The position numbers and the translations under genes were made by a program. From positions 1 to 24,953 of the forward strand of contig PJAB01000512.1 in assembly GCA_002887195.1 (NCBI GenBank): 24,953 bases of DNA, written 5' to 3'. Positions 8,825 through 17,166 of the stretch are shown here, piece after piece. Positions within the stretch are counted from its first letter, which is position 1. Every line of letters starts with the position of its first letter. The notes under the pieces are model-generated. The model saw only the letters and a program-made list of their open reading frames with translations, searched no databases and was not told the DNA's origin. This stretch comes from Chrysochromulina parva (taxonomy: Eukaryota > Haptophyta > Prymnesiales > Chrysochromulinaceae).

Positions 8825-9982
8825 TTACCTTTGTTCACGCTCGGGGCTTTTTTCTCTGCCTTGTTTGATCGCGGCCGCCGCCGCCGCGGCCTCGGCTTTG
8901 CGGGCGGCTCGCTGTTTGGCTGCACGAGAAGTGAGAGGAAAGGAACCGGGACGCCGGAACGAGAGGCGGGACGCAAGACGTTTGAACGAGAGGCGGGAAG
9001 CAAGACGTTTCTGGAAGCTGGGCCTCTTTTTGACTCGGTGGTCGTCTTCGTTCGCAGCAGAATCGTCGTTCGATTCGACTGGTTTCGCACCGGTTGCCGT
9101 GGGCTCCTGCTCCTCCCGCGCCGAGGTCGGGCATGCTGCGGGGAAGCTGAGCGCAGGGCGCACCGGTGACGATGGCCCCTTCGTCGGCGCGGCGAAGCTC
9201 AGCGAGGCCCGCACCGGCGCGTTCGCCTGTGGGGTCTGCGCTTCCCTGTCCTTCTCTTTCTGCGCGAGACGGCTGTCCATCAGGTTCGGCCGCTTCTTGA
9301 GCGCGCTTTGCCGTTTACGCTGCCGTCGGACCTCGATCAGTTGGCGGCGCGCCCTCCTCCCGCGCCAAAGACGCTGCATCCTGACCACCGCCTGCTCGCG
9401 GCTATCCGGGCGAGATTCCGGGCGTGCCTGGAGCTCCTCCTTGCGGAAGATGTGGTGCAGCCAACCCCTGATGCCCCAGCCCTCATGCTCTGGCCCATAC
9501 ACCTCCATTTCCATCTGTTGAGCAGCTGCAGCGGCCGCTCGCGAGGTCGTCTGCTCCACGATCGGGGCACCGTCGGAGGGCGCTGGGGTTTCTCGATGAG
9601 GTGTCCGGGCATCTGCTGCCTCCTCCGCGACCCTGGAAACAGCATCCTCAAAGGAGGGACTGTAGCATACATGTAGGACCTCTGTTGCCTCGGGAATCGT
9701 ACTAGCAGCAGCCTTCTCATGAGCCGCCGCACTGGAAGCAGCAGCGCCGTGAAGTGTTTCGTCTCGATGAGTGCCCATCTGATCGAGAGCCCCCCTTATA
9801 GCGCGCGCCGCCAAGTCCCATGCCACGGCCTCATCAGCGGCGTTCATTTGGTCCAAATCAGAAACTTTGGAGGCAGTGTTCGGTCCTCCCCTCTGGGCTG
9901 CAGCGCCGTCGGAGTGTTTGCCGTGTGGTAGTGCGCTGACGCCTACTACAGGCATCAGCGCTCTGCTGGAGCACGCCCCCAT
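8825..9982 (-). CDS. Putative N-myristoylated IQ-motif protein with MARCKS-like effector region
   Basis: 385 residues from ATG 9980-9982 to TAA 8825-8827. The frame extends upstream to an ATG at 10102. The internal start is chosen because it gives MGACSSRAL, a good N-myristoylation signal (Gly2, small residue, Ser6) with a palmitoylatable Cys4. The middle is Ala/Glu-rich and low in order. An IQ motif follows at ~198-212 (AVVRMQRLWRGRRAR), expected to bind calmodulin-like proteins. A basic Ser/Phe region at ~316-349 (KKRPSFQKRL, then two copies of KRLASRLSF, then RRPGSF) has R-x-x-S-F phosphosite spacing. It resembles the basic, Phe-rich, Ser-phosphorylated effector domain of MARCKS, which binds acidic lipids, calmodulin and actin. 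The tail is Ala/Lys-rich. Membrane anchoring and calcium/phospho-switch behaviour are inferred from these motifs. It is divergent from the glycosyltransferase gene by 199 bp. Orthology to MARCKS is not claimed. Confidence 0.7.
   Translation of the reverse strand: MGACSSRALMPVVGVSALPHGKHSDGAAAQRGGPNTASKVSDLDQMNAADEAVAWDLAARAIRGALDQMGTHRDETLHGAAASSAAAHEKAAASTIPEATEVLHVCYSPSFEDAVSRVAEEAADARTPHRETPAPSDGAPIVEQTTSRAAAAAAQQMEMEVYGPEHEGWGIRGWLHHIFRKEELQARPESRPDSREQAVVRMQRLWRGRRARRQLIEVRRQRKRQSALKKRPNLMDSRLAQKEKDREAQTPQANAPVRASLSFAAPTKGPSSPVRPALSFPAACPTSAREEQEPTATGAKPVESNDDSAANEDDHRVKKRPSFQKRLASRLSFKRLASRLSFRRPGSFPLTSRAAKQRAARKAEAAAAAAAIKQGREKSPEREQR
8957..9010. repeat. 27-bp tandem duplication encoding KRLASRLSF twice
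   Basis: Units 8957-8983 and 8984-9010 differ at one base, and that change is synonymous in the minus-strand frame (GCG/GCT, Ala). The duplication doubles the basic Ser/Phe module of the IQ protein. In-frame length and the silent difference support the minus-strand coding frame. Confidence 0.9.
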
Positions 9983-10181
9983 CGCTTTGGGGGACGGCGC
10001 GGAGAACGAATATGGAGGACGCTCGTTGCCGGAGAGGCACAAGCGCCTGGGCAATCGCGTTTTCACATCTTCATGATCATGATGAGTGATGAGTCTCATC
10101 ATTCAAAACCATGCCACGCACACTCGCACGAAACGCGCATTCTTTCCCCTGCACTTTCTTTTATGAACTCCGCAACTAGGC
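9983..10181. promoter_or_regulatory. Divergent intergenic region (putative bidirectional promoter)
   Basis: 199 bp between the chosen ATG of the minus-strand IQ protein (9982) and the plus-strand glycosyltransferase ATG (10182). It contains a cluster of overlapping ATGATCAT/GATGAGT words around 10071-10102. The stretch at 10100-10180 is less GC-rich than its surroundings, with CTTTCTTTT at ~10155. If the IQ protein used the upstream ATG at 10102, only 79 bp would remain, which also favours the internal start. Confidence 0.45.
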
Positions 10182-12107
10182 ATGGAAATGAGAGGGCCAC
10201 TAGTGCCGCCTCCGCCTCCGTCGCCGCCGCCTCCACCCTGTTGGATTTTCAAGCCCGACGCAAATCTCGAGGGCAGTTGGAATACTGCCGGTGAAAAGAT
10301 GTGCAAGTGGAGATTTGGCGTGCTCTCCGAGGCGATGGCTGCGTGTGAAACGGAGCCGAACTGTGATGGTGTGACAAGAGACGGTGGCGTTAACTGTCCG
10401 ATCGAGGGCGCGGATATGATCCGCGGCAACTGGTCGAGCGAATTCTTGCCAACGTTTAGGTTCAGGTACCACTGCCGCTCCGCTCCGGCAAAAAGGTGGT
10501 CGGGCATGCATTCGTGGGTGCGAACCAAGGGACCGTGCGTCGAGACGCCCCTGGAGGACGTCACAACTCATCGGAACCGATCATATTGGCAAGAAGTTGT
10601 GCAAAAAGTGCCGCCGCGGTGCCCGGTTCAGACTGCGATGCGTGCCGCGACGGCTACGCCACGTCGGACCACCGAGGTCGCCGCCCGCAGACGACGGTTA
10701 GCCCGCCTCGAGAGGCGCTCTGCCCTCGAGACCCGGGCTCTCGACGACGAAGAAGTACGCCAGAAGCGCTGCCCAAGCGAGACCGAAATGGCCCGGGTGG
10801 CCGAACAACTGCGCCCTCCCTCGTGCCCGGCCGTGCTGCCCCTGATCGCCGAGCTCGCGCTGCTGCCGCCGCGCGGCCTGGACGAGGTCTGCCGAAGTGA
10901 CTGCACGATCGAGCACGCGGTTGACGAGTTCAGGGACGGCTGGGGCGCGCAGCAATACCGGCGCGGGAGCCTCTTCTTAGCCGCCGCGCAGCTCGGATGC
11001 ACTTACCTGCACGCAGCCATCAGCACGATGGACACTATCTCGCGGCGTCACGGCGTCAAGGAACGAGAGGGTGAGAACTTCTTTGGGCTTCGTGACTACT
11101 GCCGCCGGTCGGGGCGACCGCCGAGGGCCCGCATTGGTTGCGAGGAGGAGTGGTCAGAGCCCCTCGGGCCGAATTTGGTGGATGAGGTCCCGGCGCGCGA
11201 GTCGCACGCCCTCGCCGCGCTGTGCAATGCCACCGCTGGCCAGCTCATTGACGAATGGCGACGGCGCGTCTCTGGCATGTCGATTTCGTGCGTCTGGGCG
11301 CTGCGGACGCCGCCAGTGAGTCGTTGCGCGTGGCTGCGTGCCATCGCCAAGTTGCGCCACCAATACCAGACGGCGCAGGGCGGTTCGCTGCCGGCACTCC
11401 CTTGGTATGATACGAACAGCGACAGTCACGGCGACGGAGGCAACGGCGCGAGTGGCGACGACGGTGGCAGCGGCACGACGGTGGCAGCGGCGGCACGACG
11501 GTTGCAGCGGCCATCGTCGCCGGCGCCGGCGCCGCTGCTGAGTCTCGACGTGGCGGTGCACATCCGGCGCGGCGACATCCGTGCCCTCGACCGCGGTCGG
11601 TACACGCGAACCGAGCGATGGAGTAGCCTCGTGAGGTTCTTGGGGCCTCTCCTCGCCGAAGTCCGCGCCAGGTGGATGGACATGCGACGGCCAGGGCAGC
11701 CGGCCCTGCGATCGGTGCTGCATGTCATGTCCTCATCCGACTACGATAAGCCCATGGAGGACCAGCTGCCTCTCGAGCCATGGAGAGTGCTGCTCGAGCC
11801 GCTCAACGTGACGCTTCGCGCGCACGTCGATGCGGACACTCTCAGCACGATGAGGCACCTCATCGGCGCCGACGTTCTGTTCAAATCTGCCTCGAGCTTC
11901 TCGGACACGGCGTCGCTCTACTCGGTCGGGCTCAAGCTGGCCGCTTACCGGTCGCGCGACGCGCCACGCCAGTTGTTCGAGCTCCACCCGACCCTTCCAC
12001 AGATGCGCGAGGGCGGCGCGGCGCGCGAGGAGTTTGTGTGTACGCTGCTGGCGCATCTGGCGTGGAAGGCAAGGACCGCACGTGTCGAAGCGCTCGGAGG
12101 CGCGTGA
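10182..12107 (+). CDS. Fucosyltransferase-like glycosyltransferase (HxRRxD motif) with N-terminal Cys domain
   Basis: 641 residues, ATG 10182 and TGA 12105-12107; an in-frame TGA at 10164 closes the frame upstream. A Pro run (~8-19) is followed by a small Cys domain (~20-98; CKWRFGVLSEAMAACE, then CDGVTRDGG). Its EAMAACE...NCDGVTRD pattern resembles a PAN/apple-like module seen beside algal glycosyltransferases. The catalytic half starts near 253 with GWGAQQYRRGSLFLAAAQLGCTYLH, the usual donor-fold entry. At ~455-466 it has DVAVHIRRGDIR, matching the HxRRxD motif of the fucosyltransferase superfamily. Further on is VLHVMSSSDYD, and then the loop GADVLFKSASSFSDTASL (562-579), which fits the S-S-F-S nucleotide-sugar motif. 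A Gly/Asp/Ala insert at 415-445 precedes the motif. Golgi action is expected for the family, but no signal anchor is seen in this frame; an upstream exon may supply it. Donor and acceptor are unknown. Confidence 0.75.
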   Translation: MEMRGPLVPPPPPSPPPPPCWIFKPDANLEGSWNTAGEKMCKWRFGVLSEAMAACETEPNCDGVTRDGGVNCPIEGADMIRGNWSSEFLPTFRFRYHCRSAPAKRWSGMHSWVRTKGPCVETPLEDVTTHRNRSYWQEVVQKVPPRCPVQTAMRAATATPRRTTEVAARRRRLARLERRSALETRALDDEEVRQKRCPSETEMARVAEQLRPPSCPAVLPLIAELALLPPRGLDEVCRSDCTIEHAVDEFRDGWGAQQYRRGSLFLAAAQLGCTYLHAAISTMDTISRRHGVKEREGENFFGLRDYCRRSGRPPRARIGCEEEWSEPLGPNLVDEVPARESHALAALCNATAGQLIDEWRRRVSGMSISCVWALRTPPVSRCAWLRAIAKLRHQYQTAQGGSLPALPWYDTNSDSHGDGGNGASGDDGGSGTTVAAAARRLQRPSSPAPAPLLSLDVAVHIRRGDIRALDRGRYTRTERWSSLVRFLGPLLAEVRARWMDMRRPGQPALRSVLHVMSSSDYDKPMEDQLPLEPWRVLLEPLNVTLRAHVDADTLSTMRHLIGADVLFKSASSFSDTASLYSVGLKLAAYRSRDAPRQLFELHPTLPQMREGGAAREEFVCTLLAHLAWKARTARVEALGGA

Positions 12108-12282
12108 GATGTAGGAAGTGATCCCTCTGCCAGTTTTTCGACTTCCATTTTTGGAGAATTACATCCCTCATCAAGGGGTGCCTCCTGTCCTGCCCTCGGC
12201 CCTCGGCCTCGCGCTCGGCCGCCGCGGCGGTGTCCTGTTGTAACAGCTCAGTCTTTTTCAGCCGTCAACCCCGCCCTTCAGC

Positions 12283-14145
12283 ATGGCGCGCGATGCCGAG
12301 TCTGCCTACGACAAGTGGGCAAACGTGGCCTCCGTGGACGAAGCCCTCGCGCTCGTCGGCGGAAGCGGCCTCGCGCAGCAGCAGCTCCTAACCTTCGGCT
12401 TCGCGATGTGGGCAGCAAACGGGGCTAGCACGATGTCGATGGTGTACATCAATCCGAGCTTCAGCGACGATACTCGCGAGGCGTCGCGCTCACTCTTCTT
12501 CATCGGCTGGATGCTCGGTCTGCTCCACTGGGGCCCGTATGCGCGGCGCAATGGCTGGAAGGCGACATTCCTCATTGCGCAGGTGCTCGGCTCAACGTTT
12601 GGTATCTGCGGCGCCCTCGCTCCCACCGGCCACGTATACATGGCCGCCCGTCTGGCCGGCGGCTTTGCCGAGGGCGCGCTGCCGACCACGTGCTTCTCTT
12701 ATGTCAACGAGTTCCTGCCGACCTCACAGCGTGCCCGGGGCGGCGCCATGGTGCAGCTCGGCTTCTCGGTCGGCTCAGTGCTCCTATCGGTGCTCGCGTA
12801 CATAGTGCACTCGTGGCGCGTGCTGAGCGCGATGTGCGCGCTCGCTGGCCTCCCAATCGCCATCGCCGCCGCCGCACACTTGCCTGAGTCGCCACGCTGG
12901 CTGCATGAAGCTGGCCACTCGTCGCGCTTGCTCTTCGATCTGAGGCGCCTCGCGGTGATCAATGGCGTGCCCGGCCCGCCTGATGGCTTCCGGATGCAGC
13001 AACGCCCCAAGGAGACGCCGGGCGGCAAGAAGGCGCTTGTGCTTGGCCTGGGCAAGGGGGGCAGTGTTGGCGGCGGCCTCTGTGCGAGCCGAGCACTGCT
13101 GCGCACTACCCTGTTACTATGCGTGCTCTGGATGGCTTCACTATTCGTCCTGTACGGCATCTCGTTCGACACGGGCCACATGTACGGCGAGGGGCTCGCG
13201 CAGAGCGTGATGATCGCCGGCCCGCTCATCCAATGGCCCTTGCTCCTTGCGACCACGCACCAGCTCGAGCGTGCCGGCCGGCTGCCGCCCACCCGATGGC
13301 TGTTTGGGTTGGCGAGCCTCAGCTGCCTTGGGCTCGCGCTGACCGCCTCGCACCCGCCCGCCGTGATGAGCGAGGAAGTTTCGTCACTCGCCCGTTGGTC
13401 AGAGGCGTCCGCGCAGGCAGAGGCAGAAGCCGCGCGCTTTGACCGTCTCTGGCGTCTCGCGCGTCGGTTCGGCATGCCGCAGGAGGAACAGGCTGAGGCC
13501 CAGCATGCAGCCGAGAGTGCCGCGGAGCAGGCGACGCAGGTGGCGGCGGCGGCGGCGGCGGCCTCGCAGCAGCTCAGCCGTGACGAGCAAAGCTGGCTCT
13601 TTTGGTTCAGCACAGTCGTGAGTGTCATTGCTTCGGCAGTGGGTCGCGCCTCTGCCGCAGTCGCCATGAATGCGGTGTACATCCTCTCCGCTGAGCTCTG
13701 GCCGACACAGATACGCTCCGTGGGGATGTGTGCGGGCTCGATGGCCTCGCGCATGGGCGGCGCGCTCTCGCCCGCTATACTCTGGGCCTCGCGTGGCGGG
13801 CCGCCCGCGACGCCCTACCTCATCTTCAGCCTCGTGGCTCTGGTAGGGGCATTCACGACTTGTGCTCTGCCAGAGAGCCGAGGGTGCCGTACGCTCGAGA
13901 CAGCAGCAGATCTACACGACCTGATCGACTCGCAGCACGCGGGGGCACGCACGGCGCGCGGCGGCGCGCCGCACTCGCTGCTGCAAACCTCGTGGGGCAC
14001 GAACTCGCTCTTGACCGACGAGCATCTTGATGACGAGGATGAGGATGAGTGCCCCGGCAGTGAGGTGCCGCTGCTCGGCCGATCGCCGACAGCGGCCCGG
14101 GCGGCGCGGGCCGCTCGCCCCAGCCTTACAGGTGGTAAAGTCTGA
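12283..14145 (+). CDS. Major facilitator superfamily transporter, SLC22/organic cation transporter-like
   Basis: 620 residues, ATG 12283 in good context (cttcagcATGGCG), TGA 14143-14145. About 12 membrane segments can be traced: first near 37-55 (LLTFGFAMWAANGAST), six before the central loop, six after. Family marks: LPESPRWL at the start of the central loop, as in SLC22/OCT and sugar-porter relatives; ELWPTQIRSVGMCAGSMASRMGG near segment 10-11; and LPESRGCRTLE after segment 12. Differences from animal SLC22: the loop between the first two segments is short (YINPSFSDDTREA) and lacks the Cys-rich ectodomain, and the usual GxxxDRxGRR loop is weak (GPYARRNGWKA). A charged Ala/Glu/Gln-rich helical insert (~365-440) interrupts the second half. 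The cytosolic tail ends in an acidic patch (DEHLDDEDEDE). The substrate cannot be predicted. Only 175 bp separate it from the upstream glycosyltransferase gene, in the same direction. Confidence 0.85.
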   Translation: MARDAESAYDKWANVASVDEALALVGGSGLAQQQLLTFGFAMWAANGASTMSMVYINPSFSDDTREASRSLFFIGWMLGLLHWGPYARRNGWKATFLIAQVLGSTFGICGALAPTGHVYMAARLAGGFAEGALPTTCFSYVNEFLPTSQRARGGAMVQLGFSVGSVLLSVLAYIVHSWRVLSAMCALAGLPIAIAAAAHLPESPRWLHEAGHSSRLLFDLRRLAVINGVPGPPDGFRMQQRPKETPGGKKALVLGLGKGGSVGGGLCASRALLRTTLLLCVLWMASLFVLYGISFDTGHMYGEGLAQSVMIAGPLIQWPLLLATTHQLERAGRLPPTRWLFGLASLSCLGLALTASHPPAVMSEEVSSLARWSEASAQAEAEAARFDRLWRLARRFGMPQEEQAEAQHAAESAAEQATQVAAAAAAASQQLSRDEQSWLFWFSTVVSVIASAVGRASAAVAMNAVYILSAELWPTQIRSVGMCAGSMASRMGGALSPAILWASRGGPPATPYLIFSLVALVGAFTTCALPESRGCRTLETAADLHDLIDSQHAGARTARGGAPHSLLQTSWGTNSLLTDEHLDDEDEDECPGSEVPLLGRSPTAARAARAARPSLTGGKV

Positions 14146-14725
14146 GGCGCGCGCGCGCTCGTAGGCCGGGCGTGACCGCGGCGCGCCGGTCCCCCGGGCC
14201 GGGAGCGGGCGGCGGCGCGCGGGCCTTCGGGGCGGTACGGATTCGACATTCGTCTTCGGATTTTACGTAAGGTATCGAGAGTTTGCCGTGTATCCTACGA
14301 CTACATGTGTCAGGTGCAATGGCAGACCAGCGCAATGCGTAAAAAGCTGTCCATGTCGCTGTCCTGCCTACGGGGCGACGTGGCCGACGCCTACGGCATT
14401 GGCGGGCCGTGCGCGGTGACCGCGCCCGCGCCGCCGCGCACCCGACCGATACACCGAGGACGAGACACCGTCATACAATTATGCTGTGCCGTGACAAGTG
14501 TGTGGCTGAAAGTTCCGCGCGCGCTGAACGCCAGTCACTTTGGTCTGCTCGGGCATGCCATACGGCCACATGGTCCATTTGGGCTGGGCACCTTGCAGTG
14601 CATGGACTCGTTAGACATGTGTAGCACGCAGACCGACAGGCTGAAGATGTATGCAGCTCTCACGGACGCGATCGGACTGGTGAGGTGGCTTGGGGCTCGT
14701 GCCCGCCCAGGACTCATGCTGCCGC
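14146..14725. other. Convergent intergenic region, no gene recognised
   Basis: About 580 bp between the transporter stop and the ankyrin gene stop. The first ~85 bp are extremely GC-rich (alternating GCGCGC and CCCCGGGCCGGG strings) and could fold strongly in RNA. The rest has only short frames without domains on both strands. It must include both 3' UTRs. No tRNA or other RNA gene was identified. Confidence 0.55.
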
Positions 14726-15502
14726 CTATTTCTCCCCACGGAGTGCCCGCATCTTGGCTCCGAACTTGATCGCGTTCATCGCACCTCCGAGGGACAGCAG
14801 GTACTCAGCGTTGTCTCGGCGCCCCATGGCCTCGGCGATATCGGCAGGCGTCTCCTTGGAAAGCCTGCGCCCATTCTTCTCGTGCGCGGTGACCGAAGCG
14901 CCAGCCTCCTTGAGCATCTGCACGATCGCCTTCGGCGAGCGCATGGCCGCCACATGCATGGCCGTCTGTCCCTGGAAGTTCATCTCCTCGAGCTTTCCTG
15001 TGTACCCGCCTGTAGCAAGCAGCTCCGCCATCATCGTGGGCCACCCAACCCAAGCCGCCCGGTGAAGCAGTGTATTGCCCGTTGCCTTCTGCTTGGCGTG
15101 CAGTCTTACCTCCTTGCCCTCGCCCTTCTGATCCAGCAGCTTCTTCATGATAGGCAACGCGTCGTCACCCAACTCGATGGCCCGGACGATGGGCCGCGAC
15201 CCAGCATTGTCCTCGTAGTCACAGTAAGCTCCACGCTCGAGGAGGAACTCGACCATCTTGAGGTTTTTGGTGTCGACGGCGAACCAGAGTGCCGTCTGCC
15301 CGGTGTCATCAGCGACATTGGGTGTTTTGATCTCATCAAGCAAGGTGGAGACGGGACCAGTGTCGCCCTCCTTGACGGCGGCGATGAAGTGCATGAGTTT
15401 TTTATCGAAAGCAGCCTGCTCATCACTGACCACCACGCCGCCCTTGGTCACGCGAAAACCATCTTCGCCACCGCAGGTCCGGCAAGTGGTCTCATCAGCC
15501 AT
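14726..15502 (-). CDS. Ankyrin-repeat protein
   Basis: 258 residues from ATG 15500-15502 (MADETTCRTCGG); the frame could start 12 codons earlier (ATG at 15538). A CxxC pair near the start (CRTCGGEDGF) could bind a metal ion or be structural. Ankyrin units, each a helix-turn-helix used for protein binding, are visible as DTGQTALWFAVDTKNLKMVE, then NAGSRPIVRAIELGDDALPI, TGNTLLHRAAWVGWPTMMAE, FQGQTAMHVAAMRSPKAIVQ and ETPADIAEAMGRRDNAEYLL, so about five to six repeats fill nearly the whole chain. A short basic tail follows (KFGAKMRALRGEK). No enzymatic domain or membrane segment is attached. A long plus-strand frame over the same DNA is its shadow. The partner is unknown. Confidence 0.85.
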   Translation of the reverse strand: MADETTCRTCGGEDGFRVTKGGVVVSDEQAAFDKKLMHFIAAVKEGDTGPVSTLLDEIKTPNVADDTGQTALWFAVDTKNLKMVEFLLERGAYCDYEDNAGSRPIVRAIELGDDALPIMKKLLDQKGEGKEVRLHAKQKATGNTLLHRAAWVGWPTMMAELLATGGYTGKLEEMNFQGQTAMHVAAMRSPKAIVQMLKEAGASVTAHEKNGRRLSKETPADIAEAMGRRDNAEYLLSLGGAMNAIKFGAKMRALRGEK

Positions 15503-15915
15503 GTTACTCGCTGGGCCGGCAACCGTGCCAGGAAACACAAATGAAAACCCTAGTCCCGAATTTGATTACTTTTGACGAATCCCTGACATGGAAGTCTAGG
15601 AAAGTCCCGCACGCTCTTCGGGCGAGGCGACTTGGCCCCCCTCTTTCTTTCCCCAACCGTTGGTGATCAAGACGTCGCAAGACAAAAACGTCGCCGCGAG
15701 CGGAGACGAGTATAGTACACCTACACGGCCGTAGACGAGTACACGTCGCCCCACTCTCATGACAGCCGTTGACAGCCGTGGTGTGACGGTATTAGCGTAG
15801 TGACGATCGTGGGGCCGTAGGTAACCATCGCCCCCCGAACGCGCTGTTGGACGAAGCTCAGGCCTGAGGTTGTTCAGGGGTTCTCGCAGCTCTCCGCTCG
15901 AATCTCAATCGAATC
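15503..15915. other. Tandem intergenic region between two minus-strand genes
   Basis: About 410 bp containing the promoter and 5' UTR of the ankyrin gene and the 3' UTR of the GNAT gene. It contains short near-repeats: GACAGCCGT at about 15761 and 15771, and GTAGACGAGTACACG near a similar GAGACGAGTATAGTACAC. The direct repeat CGAATCTCAA is split by one base across the stop codon of the GNAT gene (15899-15919 region). No gene was recognised. Confidence 0.5.
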
Positions 15916-17166
15916 TCAAATATCCCGGGGGTCGAAGAAAGCGTCCGAATGCATCGAGGGCAGCGCACTTTCGATCGACCACACGGGCGGAGCGGGGATG
16001 CGCTTCTGCCAGAAGGACGTTTGGCTCTTGGGTTTTCCACCGCCGCCCACGCAGGCCACAAGCTCTGAAGCGCTGTCCTCATTGATGACGATCGTGGCGA
16101 ATCCGAGCTCTCTCGCTTGGGTGCATACTTGCGCATGTACCGCACGCATCAGCGGCTTCCATTGGGGGCCGGAGACGCACGGCGCAAAGGCGCGCGCGCG
16201 GAAGCCTTTGCGCGAGTTCCACCAATGCCAGAAGCTGACTACCCTGACGCCGATAAGAACGCTCCCCGCCACGATCGCCGACTGCACCAGCGGGCCCGGC
16301 GCCGCCCGCAGCAGCGCGCTGGCCACGCCAGCCGCCCCGGCGGCCGCGAGCAAGCTCGGGAGGGGCGAGAGACGTGCCCACCACGCCTTGGGCAGGATGA
16401 GGTTGATGGGTGTGAATGTGGTGATCTTCGAGCCATCCCAAAGGGAGAGTGCCGCAAGGCTGCCTGCTCCATCCTCGGCTACCCACGTACCGAGGTAGCT
16501 CTCGGAGGCGAAGAGCCGTTCAAACTCGGCAGCCGTCAGCCCGAGGTCGCGGCGCGCAAAGTGCTCGGTGGCCAACGCGAGCGCCTTCCCGCGCTCCATC
16601 TTGAGGACGCCGCCTCCCTTGGACGCAGCTTCGAGTGCTGCCGCGTCCTTCCGTGGCTGCGAGATCAGAACCTTGAAGAGGAGCGACCGGGACGAGGCCT
16701 GAGTCCAGCCTTGCGACGCGTAGAGCGAGCGCGCCTTCTTGTTGCTGTTGTTCACGCTCAAGTAGAGGTAGCAGACGCCGATGCTGATGGCGCGCTTCTC
16801 GACCTCGCTCGTGAGTGCCTTGCCTATTCCCTGCCGCTGGTAGGGCTCCGCCACGCGAAGGTCGAAGACGAAGCCGCAGCGCTCCACAGCGCCATGCACG
16901 AAGGCGTTCTTGATGGCCATGACCACCACGGCCGCCACGGCACTGTTCGCTCGCTCGTCGACAACGACGAGCAAAAGATGCTGCACGAATTGCCGTGGCT
17001 TAGTGTCGAAGCTATTCTTGTGCTGAATGGCAGCCTTGATGAGGCCGCCGAAACCTTGGAACTGCGAAGCTGTCACCTCGAGCTGTCGGCAACCTGCATC
17101 GTCCTTCGGCTCGTAATCGCGGAGTACGAGTCCCTCGGGGAGCCCGCAAGAGGTGACGACCGACAT
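15916..17166 (-). CDS. GNAT N-acetyltransferase, HOOKLESS1-like, with internal hydrophobic hairpin
   Basis: 416 residues, TGA at 15916-15918. The frame extends upstream to an ATG at 17301, but that extension is Arg-rich repeat DNA. The ATG at 17164-17166 (MSVVTSCGLPEGLVLRDYEP) puts the first GNAT strand at a normal distance. The GNAT core has FDLRVAEPYQRQGIGKALTS (101-120): strand 4 plus the acetyl-CoA pyrophosphate loop Q-R-Q-G-I-G. LYLSVNNSNKKARSLYASQG (134-153) is strand 5 and helix 4. The C-terminal half resembles plant HOOKLESS1-like proteins: HFARRDLGLTAAEFERLF and LGTWVAEDGAG (~202-235), then a second degenerate GNAT-like part (KPLMRAVHAQVCTQARELGF, IVINED). Two hydrophobic stretches (~268-288 and ~293-315) between them form an apparent membrane hairpin. 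The acceptor (protein or small amine) is unknown. Confidence 0.7.
   Translation of the reverse strand: MSVVTSCGLPEGLVLRDYEPKDDAGCRQLEVTASQFQGFGGLIKAAIQHKNSFDTKPRQFVQHLLLVVVDERANSAVAAVVVMAIKNAFVHGAVERCGFVFDLRVAEPYQRQGIGKALTSEVEKRAISIGVCYLYLSVNNSNKKARSLYASQGWTQASSRSLLFKVLISQPRKDAAALEAASKGGGVLKMERGKALALATEHFARRDLGLTAAEFERLFASESYLGTWVAEDGAGSLAALSLWDGSKITTFTPINLILPKAWWARLSPLPSLLAAAGAAGVASALLRAAPGPLVQSAIVAGSVLIGVRVVSFWHWWNSRKGFRARAFAPCVSGPQWKPLMRAVHAQVCTQARELGFATIVINEDSASELVACVGGGGKPKSQTSFWQKRIPAPPVWSIESALPSMHSDAFFDPRDI

Noticed and set aside
10182..10184. Alternative ATG at 10163 as the glycosyltransferase start
   Set aside because: It is in another frame that ends at about 10294; the frame with the glycosyltransferase motifs starts at 10182.
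12699..13754. 351-residue minus-strand frame
   Set aside because: Opposite the transporter; no hydrophobic pattern or motif of its own.
14690..15544. 284-residue plus-strand frame
   Set aside because: Exactly opposite the ankyrin-repeat gene, whose repeats are unmistakable; Leu/Arg/His-rich shadow.
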